Assembly: GCF_030518795.1 (NCBI RefSeq)
Contig: NZ_CP130427.1
Location: 6,076,001 to 6,140,000 of the forward strand
Source: Micromonospora sp. NBRC 110009
Lineage (GTDB): Bacteria; Actinomycetota; Actinomycetes; Mycobacteriales; Micromonosporaceae
Direction: 5' to 3'
Length of the DNA stretch: 64,000 nt
This document shows, piece after piece, positions 16,648 to 23,798 of the stretch. Under the pieces are notes generated by a model that saw only the letters and a program-made list of their open reading frames with translations, was not told the DNA's origin and searched no databases. The first letter of the stretch is position 1, and each line of letters starts with the position of its first letter. The translations under genes and the position numbers were made by a program.

Positions 16648-16681
16648 GCTCGTTTCCTATCGATTGTCAATAGGAACGAGC
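16648..16681 (-). promoter_or_regulatory. Promoter with inverted-repeat operator for the DUF2975/XRE cassette
   Basis: Read on the minus strand there is a consensus -35 TTGACA (16669-16664), 17 bp, then GAGAGT as -10 (16646-16641), just ahead of the ATG at 16635. An inverted repeat with arms GCTCGTTTCCTAT (16648-16660) and ATAGGAACGAGC (16670-16681) flanks the -35; the arms differ by one extra T. This is a good place for autorepression by the XRE protein. Confidence 0.55.
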
Positions 16682-16695
16682 AGCTCCGGCCCCGG

Positions 16696-18159
16696 TCAGG
16701 ACACCGTGAAGAGCAGGTGGTTGACGGCGAGCGCGGTGAGCGCCTGCCCGGCCAGCCACCAGCGGCGGGCCGGCGCCGGCAGGTGCGCGGCGGCGACCAG
16801 CAGCCAGACCACGAACGGCAGCCAGATCCGTTCCACCTCGGCCTTGCTCATCCCGGACACGTCGGCGGCGGTCACCACCAGCGCGGCGGCGGCCGGCAGC
16901 AGCACGGCCGGCCCGAGCGCGGCCACTCGGGCGAGCAGGCCTGGTCCGAGCGCGGTCACCCACCCGGCCGGCCCTCGGCCGGGCCGGCCCTCGCCAGCCC
17001 CGGGGCGATCGGCCACCGCGGAGCCGGGTGGCCGCCGACCCGCGCGGATCGCCAGCGCCGTGCGGCGCAGCGCCGGCCCGAGCACCGGCCCGGCGGAGAG
17101 CAGCAGCGCCGCCAGGTTGGCCCAGACCCAGTAGCCGTAGGGGCGGTCGGCCGCCCAACCCTGGTAGTAGCGCTCGACCACCCGGTCGTACCCCTCCCAC
17201 CAGCGGAAGCCGGCCAGCAGGAACAGCGCGGTCACCGCGGCGACGCCGGCCGCGCCGGCGAGCAGCACGGCCGGGCGGCGGTCCCGGCGCGCCGCCAGCA
17301 CCGCCACCGCCAGCACGCCGACCAGCACGAACCCGTACGACAGGTGCAGCGCGAAGCCGAGCAGCAGCCCGCCGACGAGCGCGGCGGCGGGCCCGCGCAC
17401 CGCCAGCAGGGCGAGCCCCGCGGCGACCACGCCCGTGAAGATCGCGTCGCCGGAGGCGCCCAGCCAGACCGCGCCCGGCAGCAGCACCAGGAACGGCAGC
17501 ACCGCCCGGGCCGCGTCGGCGGCCCCCAGCGCCCGCAGGGTGACCGGGACCGACACCACGGCGGTCGCGCCGACCAGCACGCAGCAGAGCGCCGCGGCGG
17601 TGCCGCCGCCCAGCCCGATCCGGTCCAGCCAGACGAAGACCAGCAGCGCGCCCGGCGGGTGGCCGGCGGTGTGGGTGGACCACGAGTCGGGCTGGAAGTC
17701 GAGGATCCGGTCGGTGAAGCCGGCCAGCATCCCGCGGATGTCGACCACCCCGGGCACCTCGTGCAGGTACTCCGCCTGCGGGGTGAGCCGCCGGGTCAGC
17801 CCCGCCGACCAGCCGTCGACCAGGGCCAGGGAGAGCGTCCAGGCGACCGCCGCCAGCCAGCCGGCGGCCAGCAGCGGCCCCCACCGGGCGGTCCGGGCCC
17901 AGCGCAGCCCCGGCCCGAGCACCACCGCCGCGACCAGCACCGCGAGCGGGGTGCCCCAACCGACGTGCGGGCGCCAGGTGGCGTAGAGCGGCGCGGCGTT
18001 CGCGTGCAGGCCCCCGCCACGCCGGTTGAGCACCAGCCCGGCCAGGACCGCGGCCGCGAGCAGCAGGGCCTCGACCGCCAGCACGAGCAGGTCGGCCCGG
18101 TCCGGGGGCGCGGACGGGCCCACGCCGGAGGTGCGCGGCAGGGTGGGTGCGGGTCTCAT
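16696..18159 (-). CDS. Polytopic membrane protein, probable GT-C-type glycosyltransferase
   Basis: A 487-residue protein with roughly ten to twelve membrane segments and no other recognisable domain. The first extracytoplasmic loop region contains DFQPDSWSTHTAGHPPGALLVFVWLDRIG, whose His-Pro-Pro and acidic residues recall the lumenal catalytic loops of polyprenyl-phosphate-sugar-dependent GT-C transferases. Later GFRWWEGYDRVVERYYQG resembles the same group. It is divergent from a GT2 gene, and the intervening promoter has CTTACCG-type repeats, so both would act in one glycosylation pathway. I infer the transferase role from topology and context, with moderate confidence. Confidence 0.72.
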   Translation of the reverse strand: MRPAPTLPRTSGVGPSAPPDRADLLVLAVEALLLAAAVLAGLVLNRRGGGLHANAAPLYATWRPHVGWGTPLAVLVAAVVLGPGLRWARTARWGPLLAAGWLAAVAWTLSLALVDGWSAGLTRRLTPQAEYLHEVPGVVDIRGMLAGFTDRILDFQPDSWSTHTAGHPPGALLVFVWLDRIGLGGGTAAALCCVLVGATAVVSVPVTLRALGAADAARAVLPFLVLLPGAVWLGASGDAIFTGVVAAGLALLAVRGPAAALVGGLLLGFALHLSYGFVLVGVLAVAVLAARRDRRPAVLLAGAAGVAAVTALFLLAGFRWWEGYDRVVERYYQGWAADRPYGYWVWANLAALLLSAGPVLGPALRRTALAIRAGRRPPGSAVADRPGAGEGRPGRGPAGWVTALGPGLLARVAALGPAVLLPAAAALVVTAADVSGMSKAEVERIWLPFVVWLLVAAAHLPAPARRWWLAGQALTALAVNHLLFTVS

Positions 18160-18222
18160 GACGACCGGACCGTACGGCGTGTCCGGGCGGGCCGGGGGCC
18201 GAACCGCCGTCCCGTCACCGGA

Positions 18223-18258
18223 CGGTAAGAATCACCTGGTCGGTAAGGGTTCCGTAAG
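18223..18258. promoter_or_regulatory. CGGTAAG repeat array in a divergent promoter
   Basis: CGGTAAG at 18223 and 18241, and CCGTAAG at 18252 (11 bp from the second), are the reverse complement of the CTTACCG array at 14,765-14,803. They lie between the divergent GT-C-like and GT2 genes. TAGCGT (18292-18297) follows and is seven bases before the GT2 ATG, the same -10 as at the epimerase gene. A shared regulator for both promoters is the simplest reading. Confidence 0.5.
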
Positions 18259-18304
18259 CACGATCGGGGCGTACGACCGCGGACACCGGCCTAGCGTCGG
18301 CGGC

Positions 18305-18979
18305 ATGCGGACGCAGATCGACGTGGTGCTGCCGTGCCTGGACGAGGCCGCCGCCCTGCCGGGTGTGCTGACCGCGCTGCCGCCGGGCTACCGGGCGATC
18401 GTGGTGGACAACGGTTCCCGGGACGGCTCGCCGGAGGTGGCCGCCCGGCTCGGCGCCCGGGTGGTGCGGGAACCCCGCCGGGGCTACGGCGCGGCCGTGC
18501 ACGCCGGGATCGAGCACGCCGAGACGGAGCTGGTCTGCGTGCTCGACGCCGACGGCTCCTTCGACCCGGGCGAGCTGCCCGCCCTGGTAGCCCCGGTGGC
18601 GGCGGGCACGGCGGACCTGGCGGTGGGCCGGCGCCGGCCGGTGCGCGCCGGCGTCTGGCCGTGGCACGCCCGGGCCGGCACCGCGCTGGTCGCCGCGCTG
18701 CTGCGGCAGCGGGGCGTGCCGCTGCGGGATCTCAGTCCGATCCGGGTGGCCCGGCGGGATGCGCTGCTCGCCCTCGGGGTCACCGACCGGGCGTTCGGCT
18801 ACCCGCTGGAGCTGATGATCCGGGCCGCCGCCGCCGGCTGGCGGATCCATGAGCGCGACGTCCGGTACGCGCCGCGCGCGGCCGGCACCCGGTCCAAGGT
18901 CTCCGGCTCGGTGCGCGGCACGCTCCGGGCCACCCGCGATTTCGTGGCCGTGCTGCGCACCGTGGACGGCCGGCGGTGA
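18305..18979 (+). CDS. Family 2 glycosyltransferase (DPM/DPG-synthase-like)
   Basis: A 224-residue soluble GT2. It begins with VVLPCLDEAAALPGVLTALP, has the nucleotide-binding VVDNGSRDGS, GYGAAVHAGI and the metal-binding LDADGSFDPGEL. It would transfer a sugar from an NDP-sugar to a lipid or small acceptor. ATG 18305 is chosen because it follows a -10 by seven bases and all upstream sequence is promoter. The stop overlaps the DUF2064 gene (GTGA). Together with that gene and the methyltransferase it makes a three-gene operon. Confidence 0.88.
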   Translation: MRTQIDVVLPCLDEAAALPGVLTALPPGYRAIVVDNGSRDGSPEVAARLGARVVREPRRGYGAAVHAGIEHAETELVCVLDADGSFDPGELPALVAPVAAGTADLAVGRRRPVRAGVWPWHARAGTALVAALLRQRGVPLRDLSPIRVARRDALLALGVTDRAFGYPLELMIRAAAAGWRIHERDVRYAPRAAGTRSKVSGSVRGTLRATRDFVAVLRTVDGRR

Positions 18980-19662
18980 CCGTCCTGCTCGTGGTGGCCA
19001 AGGCGCCCGTGGCCGGGGCGGTGAAGACCCGGCTCTGCCCGCCGGCCACCCCGGCGCAGGCGGCCCGGATCGCCGCCGCCGCGCTGCGCGACACCCTCGA
19101 CGCCGTCGCCGCCACCCCGGGGGTCACCCCGGTGCTCGCGCTGGCCGGCCGGTTCGCCGGCGCCGAGGACGGCGCGGGCCTGGCCGCCGCGGTGGCCGGC
19201 TGGCCGGTCCTGCCGCAGCGGGGCGAGGACTTCGCCGCCCGGCTGGCGTACGCCCACGCCGACGTGGCGGCGGCGTACCCGGGGCGACCGGTGCTGCAGA
19301 TCGGCATGGACACCCCGCAGGTGACCGCCGTGGGACTGGCCGCGGCCGTACGCCGGTTGGGGGCGATCGGGACCGACGCGGTGCTGGGCCGGGCCGCGGA
19401 CGGCGGCTGGTGGGCGCTGGGCCTGCGCGACCCGCGGCACGCGGTGGCGCTGCGGGGGGTGCCGATGTCCACCCCCGCCACCGGGCGGCTCACCTGGGCG
19501 GCGCTGGCCGCGCGGGGCCTGCGGGTCGGGGCGCTGCCGGTGCTGCGGGACGTGGACGGCTGGGCCGACGCCCTCGCGGTGGCCGGCCCGCTCTCCGGCG
19601 GCCGGTTCGCCCGGGAGGTGGCCGCGCTCCGGCGCGCCCTGGTGCCCGGGGGCCGGCGGTGA
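18976..19662 (+). CDS. DUF2064 / TIGR04282-type glycosyltransferase-fold protein
   Basis: A 228-residue protein starting with VLLVVAKAPVAGAVKTRLCPP, the hallmark of the DUF2064 family, a nucleotidyltransferase/glycosyltransferase-A fold. Conserved middle motifs are RGEDFAARLAYAHAD, LQIGMDTPQ and LGRAADGGWWALGLR. Some members are annotated as arsenosugar-pathway transferases. Here the neighbouring GT2 and methyltransferase are compatible with modification of a small sugar-linked metabolite, but arsenic involvement is not shown. It overlaps both neighbours by 4 bp. Confidence 0.87.
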   Translation: MTVLLVVAKAPVAGAVKTRLCPPATPAQAARIAAAALRDTLDAVAATPGVTPVLALAGRFAGAEDGAGLAAAVAGWPVLPQRGEDFAARLAYAHADVAAAYPGRPVLQIGMDTPQVTAVGLAAAVRRLGAIGTDAVLGRAADGGWWALGLRDPRHAVALRGVPMSTPATGRLTWAALAARGLRVGALPVLRDVDGWADALAVAGPLSGGRFAREVAALRRALVPGGRR

Positions 19663-20288
19663 CCGTCGACGGGTTCGGCACCACGCTGCGCCGTCGCCCG
19701 CTGGGCACGCACTGGCTCGTGCACGCCGACGGGACGCGCAGCCGGCTACCGGTGGAGCGATGGCACGGTCCGGCCGAGGCGGCGATCGCCTCGGTGGTGG
19801 CCCGCTGCGCCGGCCCGACGCTGGACCTGGGCTGCGGGCCGGGCCGGCTCACCCAGGCACTCACCCGCGCCGGGCTCACCACCGTGGGCGTGGACGTCTC
19901 CGCCCGCGCGGTGGCGCTGACCCGGGCGCGGGGCGCGGTCGCCGTCCAGGCGGACCTGTTCGATCCGCTGCCCGCCGAGGGACGGTGGCGGCACCTGGTC
20001 CTGCTGGACGGCAACATCGGCATCGGCGGCGACCCGGGAGCGCTGCTGCGCCGGTGCCGCGCGCTGCTCCGCCCCGGGGGCAGCGTCCTGGTGGAGCTGG
20101 ACCCGCCCGGCACCGGCGCCTGGCAGGGACAGGTGCACGTGGTGTCCGGCCGGCACCAGGGGCCGAGCTTCCGCTGGGCGAGCCTGGACACCCGCGCGGT
20201 GCACGACGTGGCCGCGACGGCGGGGCTGGCCGTCCGCGAGGTCTACCCGGCGGGTCCGCGCTGGTTCGCCGAGCTGGTCACCGGGTAG
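19659..20288 (+). CDS. Class I SAM-dependent methyltransferase
   Basis: A 209-residue methyltransferase. The SAM site is TLDLGCGPGRLTQAL (residues about 54-68) with acidic VDVSARAVALTRARG after strand 2 and DGNIGIGGDPGALLRRCRALLRPGG as the later motif. The GTG start at 19659 overlaps the DUF2064 stop. It is the last gene of the GT2-DUF2064-methyltransferase operon and converges with the sigma-factor gene 14 bp downstream. The substrate is unknown; context suggests the glycosylated product of the preceding genes. Confidence 0.87.
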   Translation: MTVDGFGTTLRRRPLGTHWLVHADGTRSRLPVERWHGPAEAAIASVVARCAGPTLDLGCGPGRLTQALTRAGLTTVGVDVSARAVALTRARGAVAVQADLFDPLPAEGRWRHLVLLDGNIGIGGDPGALLRRCRALLRPGGSVLVELDPPGTGAWQGQVHVVSGRHQGPSFRWASLDTRAVHDVAATAGLAVREVYPAGPRWFAELVTG

Positions 20289-20302
20289 CGGCCCCGGCGG
20301 GG

Positions 20303-21187
20303 TCAGTGGCCGAGTCCGGCGAGGTCGAGCCCGCGGAGCCGCTCCGGGTCGGCGATCACGTCGATGGCGGCGATCTTACCGTCGGTGACGGTGAACGCCA
20401 TGACCGACAGCGGGCGACCGCCCGCGCTGACCAGGACGCCGGCGGTGCCGTTGACCAGCACGGGCCGGGCGAACGGCGAGAACCGCCCGAAGGTGGCGGC
20501 CTGGGCGGCCACGGTGCGGGCCCCGGTGAGCACGGTCGTGTGTCGGGCCCGGGTGGCGCCGCCGTCGGCGCGCAGCACGACGTCGGGGTGCAGCACGGCG
20601 ACCAGCGCGTCGAAGTCGCCGTGGTGGGCGGCGCCGAGGAACGCCGACACCACGGCACGCTGCCGGGTGAGGTCCGGGTCGGGGGCGGGCGCGCGGCCCT
20701 GCACCCGGCGGCGGGCCCGGCTGGCCAGCTGCCGGGCGGCCGCCGGGGACCGGTCGATCATCTCGCCGATCTCCTCGAACGGCACGGCGAACATGTCGTG
20801 CAGCACGAACGCGAGCCGCTCGGTCGGGGTCAGGGTGTCCAGCACCACCAGCAGCGCCAGCCCGACCGAGTCGGCCAGGACCGCCGCGTGCGCGGGATCT
20901 TCCGCCTCGTCGGCGCGGACGACCGGGTCGGGCATCCGTACCTCGAGGGGCTCCTCACGGCGGGTGTTGCGGGCCCGCAGGGTGTTGAGGCAGACCCGGG
21001 CGACCACCGTGGTCAGCCACGCGGCGAGGTTGTCCACCTCGTCGGCGTCGGTGCGGGCGAGCCGCAGCCAGGCCTCCTGGACCGCGTCGTCGGCCTCGGC
21101 GTGCGCGCCGAGCATCCGGTAGGCCACCGCCCGCAGCTGCGGCCGGTGCTGCTCGAACCGTTCGGCCAGCCAGGTGTCCTCGCCCAT
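20303..21187 (-). CDS. ECF41-type (SigJ-like) RNA polymerase sigma factor with SnoaL-like C-terminal domain
   Basis: A 294-residue extracytoplasmic-function sigma factor. Region 2 spans about residues 8-75 (RAVAYRMLGAHAEADDAVQEAWLRL) and region 4 about 108-165 (TERLAFVLHDMFAVPFEEIGEMIDRSPAAARQLASRARRRV). A fused SnoaL-like domain occupies 175-285. The ECF41 marks are present in modified form: MPDP in the linker, DGGATR for DGGGK and ADPERL for NPDKL. In this group the C-terminal domain replaces an anti-sigma factor and controls activity. The divergent NAD(P)-binding gene is the usual partner type. No anti-sigma gene is adjacent. Confidence 0.92.
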   Translation of the reverse strand: MGEDTWLAERFEQHRPQLRAVAYRMLGAHAEADDAVQEAWLRLARTDADEVDNLAAWLTTVVARVCLNTLRARNTRREEPLEVRMPDPVVRADEAEDPAHAAVLADSVGLALLVVLDTLTPTERLAFVLHDMFAVPFEEIGEMIDRSPAAARQLASRARRRVQGRAPAPDPDLTRQRAVVSAFLGAAHHGDFDALVAVLHPDVVLRADGGATRARHTTVLTGARTVAAQAATFGRFSPFARPVLVNGTAGVLVSAGGRPLSVMAFTVTDGKIAAIDVIADPERLRGLDLAGLGH

Positions 21188-21220
21188 GTCCCGTCCCTTC
21201 CTCGCCCGCTTCCACCGATC

Positions 21221-21247
21221 CGACCCGAGGGATCCGACCGATGTGAC
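21221..21247 (-). promoter_or_regulatory. ECF41-type promoter of the sigma-factor gene
   Basis: On the minus strand GTCACA (21247-21242) is followed after 17 bp by GTCG (21224-21221), 33 bases before the ATG at 21187. The elements and spacing match the TGTCACA/CGTC promoters known for ECF41 factors, implying autoregulation. Confidence 0.65.
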
Positions 21248-21270
21248 GACATGTGGCCCCGCTCACAGCG

Positions 21271-21297
21271 GTCACACTTCCCGGCCGCCACGGGTCG
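21271..21297 (+). promoter_or_regulatory. ECF41-type promoter of the NAD(P)-binding partner gene
   Basis: GTCACA (21271-21276), 17 bp, GTCG (21294-21297), located 48 bases before the ATG at 21346. It mirrors the promoter on the opposite strand, so the sigma factor most likely transcribes both divergent genes. Confidence 0.65.
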
Positions 21298-21345
21298 AGG
21301 CGGTGAGGGCACGAAACCTGGCGGGCCCCGGACACGGAGGACGAC

Positions 21346-22140
21346 ATGAACGCACCCATTCTGGTCACCGGCGGCACGGGCACCCTCGGCCGGCTGGTCA
21401 CCCCGCTGCTGCGCGACGCCGGCCACCCGGTGCGGGTGCTCAGCCGCCACGTCGGGCACCCGGGCGACGGCGTCACGCACGTCACCGCCGACCTGCTCGG
21501 CGGCGAGGACGTCGAGCCGGCCGTCCGCGGCACGGAGATCGTCCTGCACCTGGCGGGTGGCCCCAAGGGGGACGACCAGGCGACCCGCAACCTGGTCCGG
21601 GCAGCGCGGCGGGCCGGCGTACGGCACCTGGTGCACATCTCGGTCATCGGGGCCGACCGCGTGCCGCTGGCCTGGCTGCGGTCCAAGCTCGACGCCGAGC
21701 GGGCGATCGCGGATTCCGGGCTGCCCTGGACGACGCTGCGTGCCGCTCAGTTCCACGACCTGGTGCTGGCCATGGCGGAGAAGATGGCGAAGCTGCCCGT
21801 CGTGCCGGTGCCGGGCGGGCTCCGGCTCCAGCCCGTCGACGCCCGCGAGGTCGCGGCCCGGCTGGTCGAGCTGGCACTCGGCGCGCCCGCCGGGCTGGTG
21901 CCCGACCTGGCCGGCCCGACCGTGTACGGGATGGACGAGCTGATCCGCGGCTATCTGGGGGCGGTCGGCAAGCGCCGGCTGCTCATGCCGGTCCGGCTGC
22001 CGGGGAAGCCCGGGCGGGCGTACCGGAACGGCGACAACCTCACCCTCGACGGCGCCACCACCGGCACGCGGAGCTGGGAGGCGTTCCTGGCCGAGCGGCT
22101 GCCGCAGCGCCGCGCGGTTCCCGGGACAGTGGTCGGGTGA
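21346..22140 (+). CDS. NmrA-like NAD(P)-binding oxidoreductase/epimerase (ECF41 partner)
   Basis: A 264-residue atypical SDR. ILVTGGTGTLGRLVTPLLRDAGHPVRVLSR is the dinucleotide-binding start and GVRHLVHISVIGADRVPLAWLRSKLDAERAI the central part, resembling NmrA/TMR quinone-reductase-like proteins that lack a strict Tyr-x3-Lys. It is divergent from the ECF41 sigma factor. That group typically controls one carboxymuconolactone decarboxylase, oxidoreductase or epimerase gene, and this is the candidate. It has a GGAGGA ribosome binding site. The physiological substrate is unknown. Confidence 0.88.
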   Translation: MNAPILVTGGTGTLGRLVTPLLRDAGHPVRVLSRHVGHPGDGVTHVTADLLGGEDVEPAVRGTEIVLHLAGGPKGDDQATRNLVRAARRAGVRHLVHISVIGADRVPLAWLRSKLDAERAIADSGLPWTTLRAAQFHDLVLAMAEKMAKLPVVPVPGGLRLQPVDAREVAARLVELALGAPAGLVPDLAGPTVYGMDELIRGYLGAVGKRRLLMPVRLPGKPGRAYRNGDNLTLDGATTGTRSWEAFLAERLPQRRAVPGTVVG

Positions 22141-22207
22141 GCGTGCCGCTGATACCCGCCACCAGGGCAGACAATCCTCCGGATCCGGCGGAACGGTCCG
22201 GCTGCCG

Positions 22208-23335
22208 TCATGAGCCGGCCGGCGCGGGTGGCCGGAGCGGGCCGAAGGCACGCCGGACCAGCGAGTTCGCGTCGTCCTGCGACAACCCGCTGGCGACGAT
22301 CAGGTCGCTGACCGCCGTACGGACCTGGGCGATCACCACCGCCCCCGAAAAACCCACCCCGGCCCGGTAGGCGCGGCCGGCCACGCTGACCGCCCGCAGA
22401 GCCAGCTCGCGCGCCTGGTCCGGCTCGGCGCCGCGGGTGAACTCGCGGCGCATCGTCCGGACGGCATCGGCAAGGCACGATACCGCCGCGGGCATCTGCG
22501 GCGGGACAGGTTCCCCGTCCTCGATCAGGGTCACGGCGCGGCGGATGAGGGTTCCGCTGTTGCGCATCGCCCGGTCCACGGGGTCCACCGCTTCGGCGAA
22601 GCGGCTGATCGTCCCTTGCCGGGTGTCCCACCGCACGGGTGACAGATGGCTGGTTTCCTGGGCGCCCCTCGCCGCCTCGGTGAAGGCGGCAAGTTCCTTC
22701 TTGTTGTTGCGCAATCGTTCGAGAGCAGTCTGAGCAAGGCCGGCGTCCCGCTGCTTCAGCGCGGCGACGGTGGCTTCGAGTTGATCGACGAGCAGATCCA
22801 GCGCCGGTCCGGCGGCGCGGTTGATGATCCTGAGCGGGTTCAGCGGGAGCAGCACCGAGCTCACGACAATGGTCACCGCGCCGCCGATGAGCGCGTCGAG
22901 GATCCGCGGTACCTCGAGATTCGATATCGATGGACTCAACGTACCGATGAGCACCGCCGTCGCGGCCGACTGGACCGCCAGCGCGGGGCTGCCGCCGATG
23001 AACGCGCCCGCCAGCACGGCCAGCACCACGATCAGACCGAGCTGCCACGGCCCGGTCCCCAGTAGGTAGATCAGCAGGTCACCGATCCCGATCCCGAGGG
23101 ACACGCCGATGACCAGCTCGACCGTACGGCGCAGTCGCTGGCCAACTGACGCCGCCAGCACCACGACCGCCGAAATCGGCGCGAACACCGGCTTATGAAT
23201 ATGCAGCAGACTGCCGGCCACCCACCAGGACAAACCGGCCGCCAGGCCCGCCTGCGTCGCCAACCCGACACCCGCGCGGACCCGACCCAGCCGGTCCCGG
23301 AACGCCTGCGCCGACCGGCTGAACCACTCGGCCAT
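22208..23335 (-). CDS. FUSC/ArAE-type membrane protein
   Basis: A roughly 375-residue protein with six membrane helices over about residues 22-165 (VFAPISAVVVLAASVGQRLRRTVELVIGVSLGIGIGDLL is diagnostic) and a long, mostly helical cytoplasmic part including LDLLVDQLEATVAALKQRDAGLAQTALERLR. It is a single FUSC module, unlike the double-module protein at 968-3142. Start set at ATG 23335 where the conserved region begins; ATG 23395 would add 20 Gly/Arg-rich residues. Neither start has a clear ribosome binding site. An exporter role is inferred from the family. Confidence 0.82.
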   Translation of the reverse strand: MAEWFSRSAQAFRDRLGRVRAGVGLATQAGLAAGLSWWVAGSLLHIHKPVFAPISAVVVLAASVGQRLRRTVELVIGVSLGIGIGDLLIYLLGTGPWQLGLIVVLAVLAGAFIGGSPALAVQSAATAVLIGTLSPSISNLEVPRILDALIGGAVTIVVSSVLLPLNPLRIINRAAGPALDLLVDQLEATVAALKQRDAGLAQTALERLRNNKKELAAFTEAARGAQETSHLSPVRWDTRQGTISRFAEAVDPVDRAMRNSGTLIRRAVTLIEDGEPVPPQMPAAVSCLADAVRTMRREFTRGAEPDQARELALRAVSVAGRAYRAGVGFSGAVVIAQVRTAVSDLIVASGLSQDDANSLVRRAFGPLRPPAPAGS

Positions 23336-23395
23336 CCCGTCACGGTCCTGGCGCCCCCGTCCATTGCCATCCTTGGGCGGACCACCACCGACCAT

Positions 23396-23798
23396 GGCCG
23401 CGGCTACCCCGTCACGGAACTCTCACGCCTCCACCTGCCCACCGACTGGGTCTCCGGTGGGCCGCACACCGCACCAGGCGGGGGTGGCGGTGCCCGGTGG
23501 CGCGACCCTGCTGTGCGAGGTTCGGACGTTCTGGGTGCGGACGGCGGGCATGGTCGGCAGCGGCACGATCGCGCTGCTGTGTGCGAGCGAGTGTGCGCTA
23601 GGCACCCGGCTGGCCGGCGCAGGTTGCCCGGGCCGGCTTCGAGCATCCGCACCGGCCGACGGTCCCACTCTGCTCCCCCACCACTGCGCGGCACCCAAGC
23701 TTCGCACGGCTTCCGGAATACCTGATCTGAGGCGACACTGGTCATGCGACCGCCGGCCCGGCAACCTCGACGATGGAACCCGGCACCAAGGGGTGCGT
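23396..23798. other. About 400-bp intergenic region without a convincing gene
   Basis: Divergent spacer between the FUSC gene and the SafE-cupredoxin gene. Open frames here have shadow-like, low-complexity products and no family resemblance. Codon-position GC bias looks weak and the sequence is less GC-rich in places (for example 23691-23750). It presumably holds both promoters; I could not identify a secure -35/-10 pair. Confidence 0.4.

Noticed and set aside
23404..23745. A 113-codon minus-strand frame in the FUSC/SafE spacer
   Set aside because: Arg/Pro/Cys-rich, no ribosome binding site and no family resemblance.
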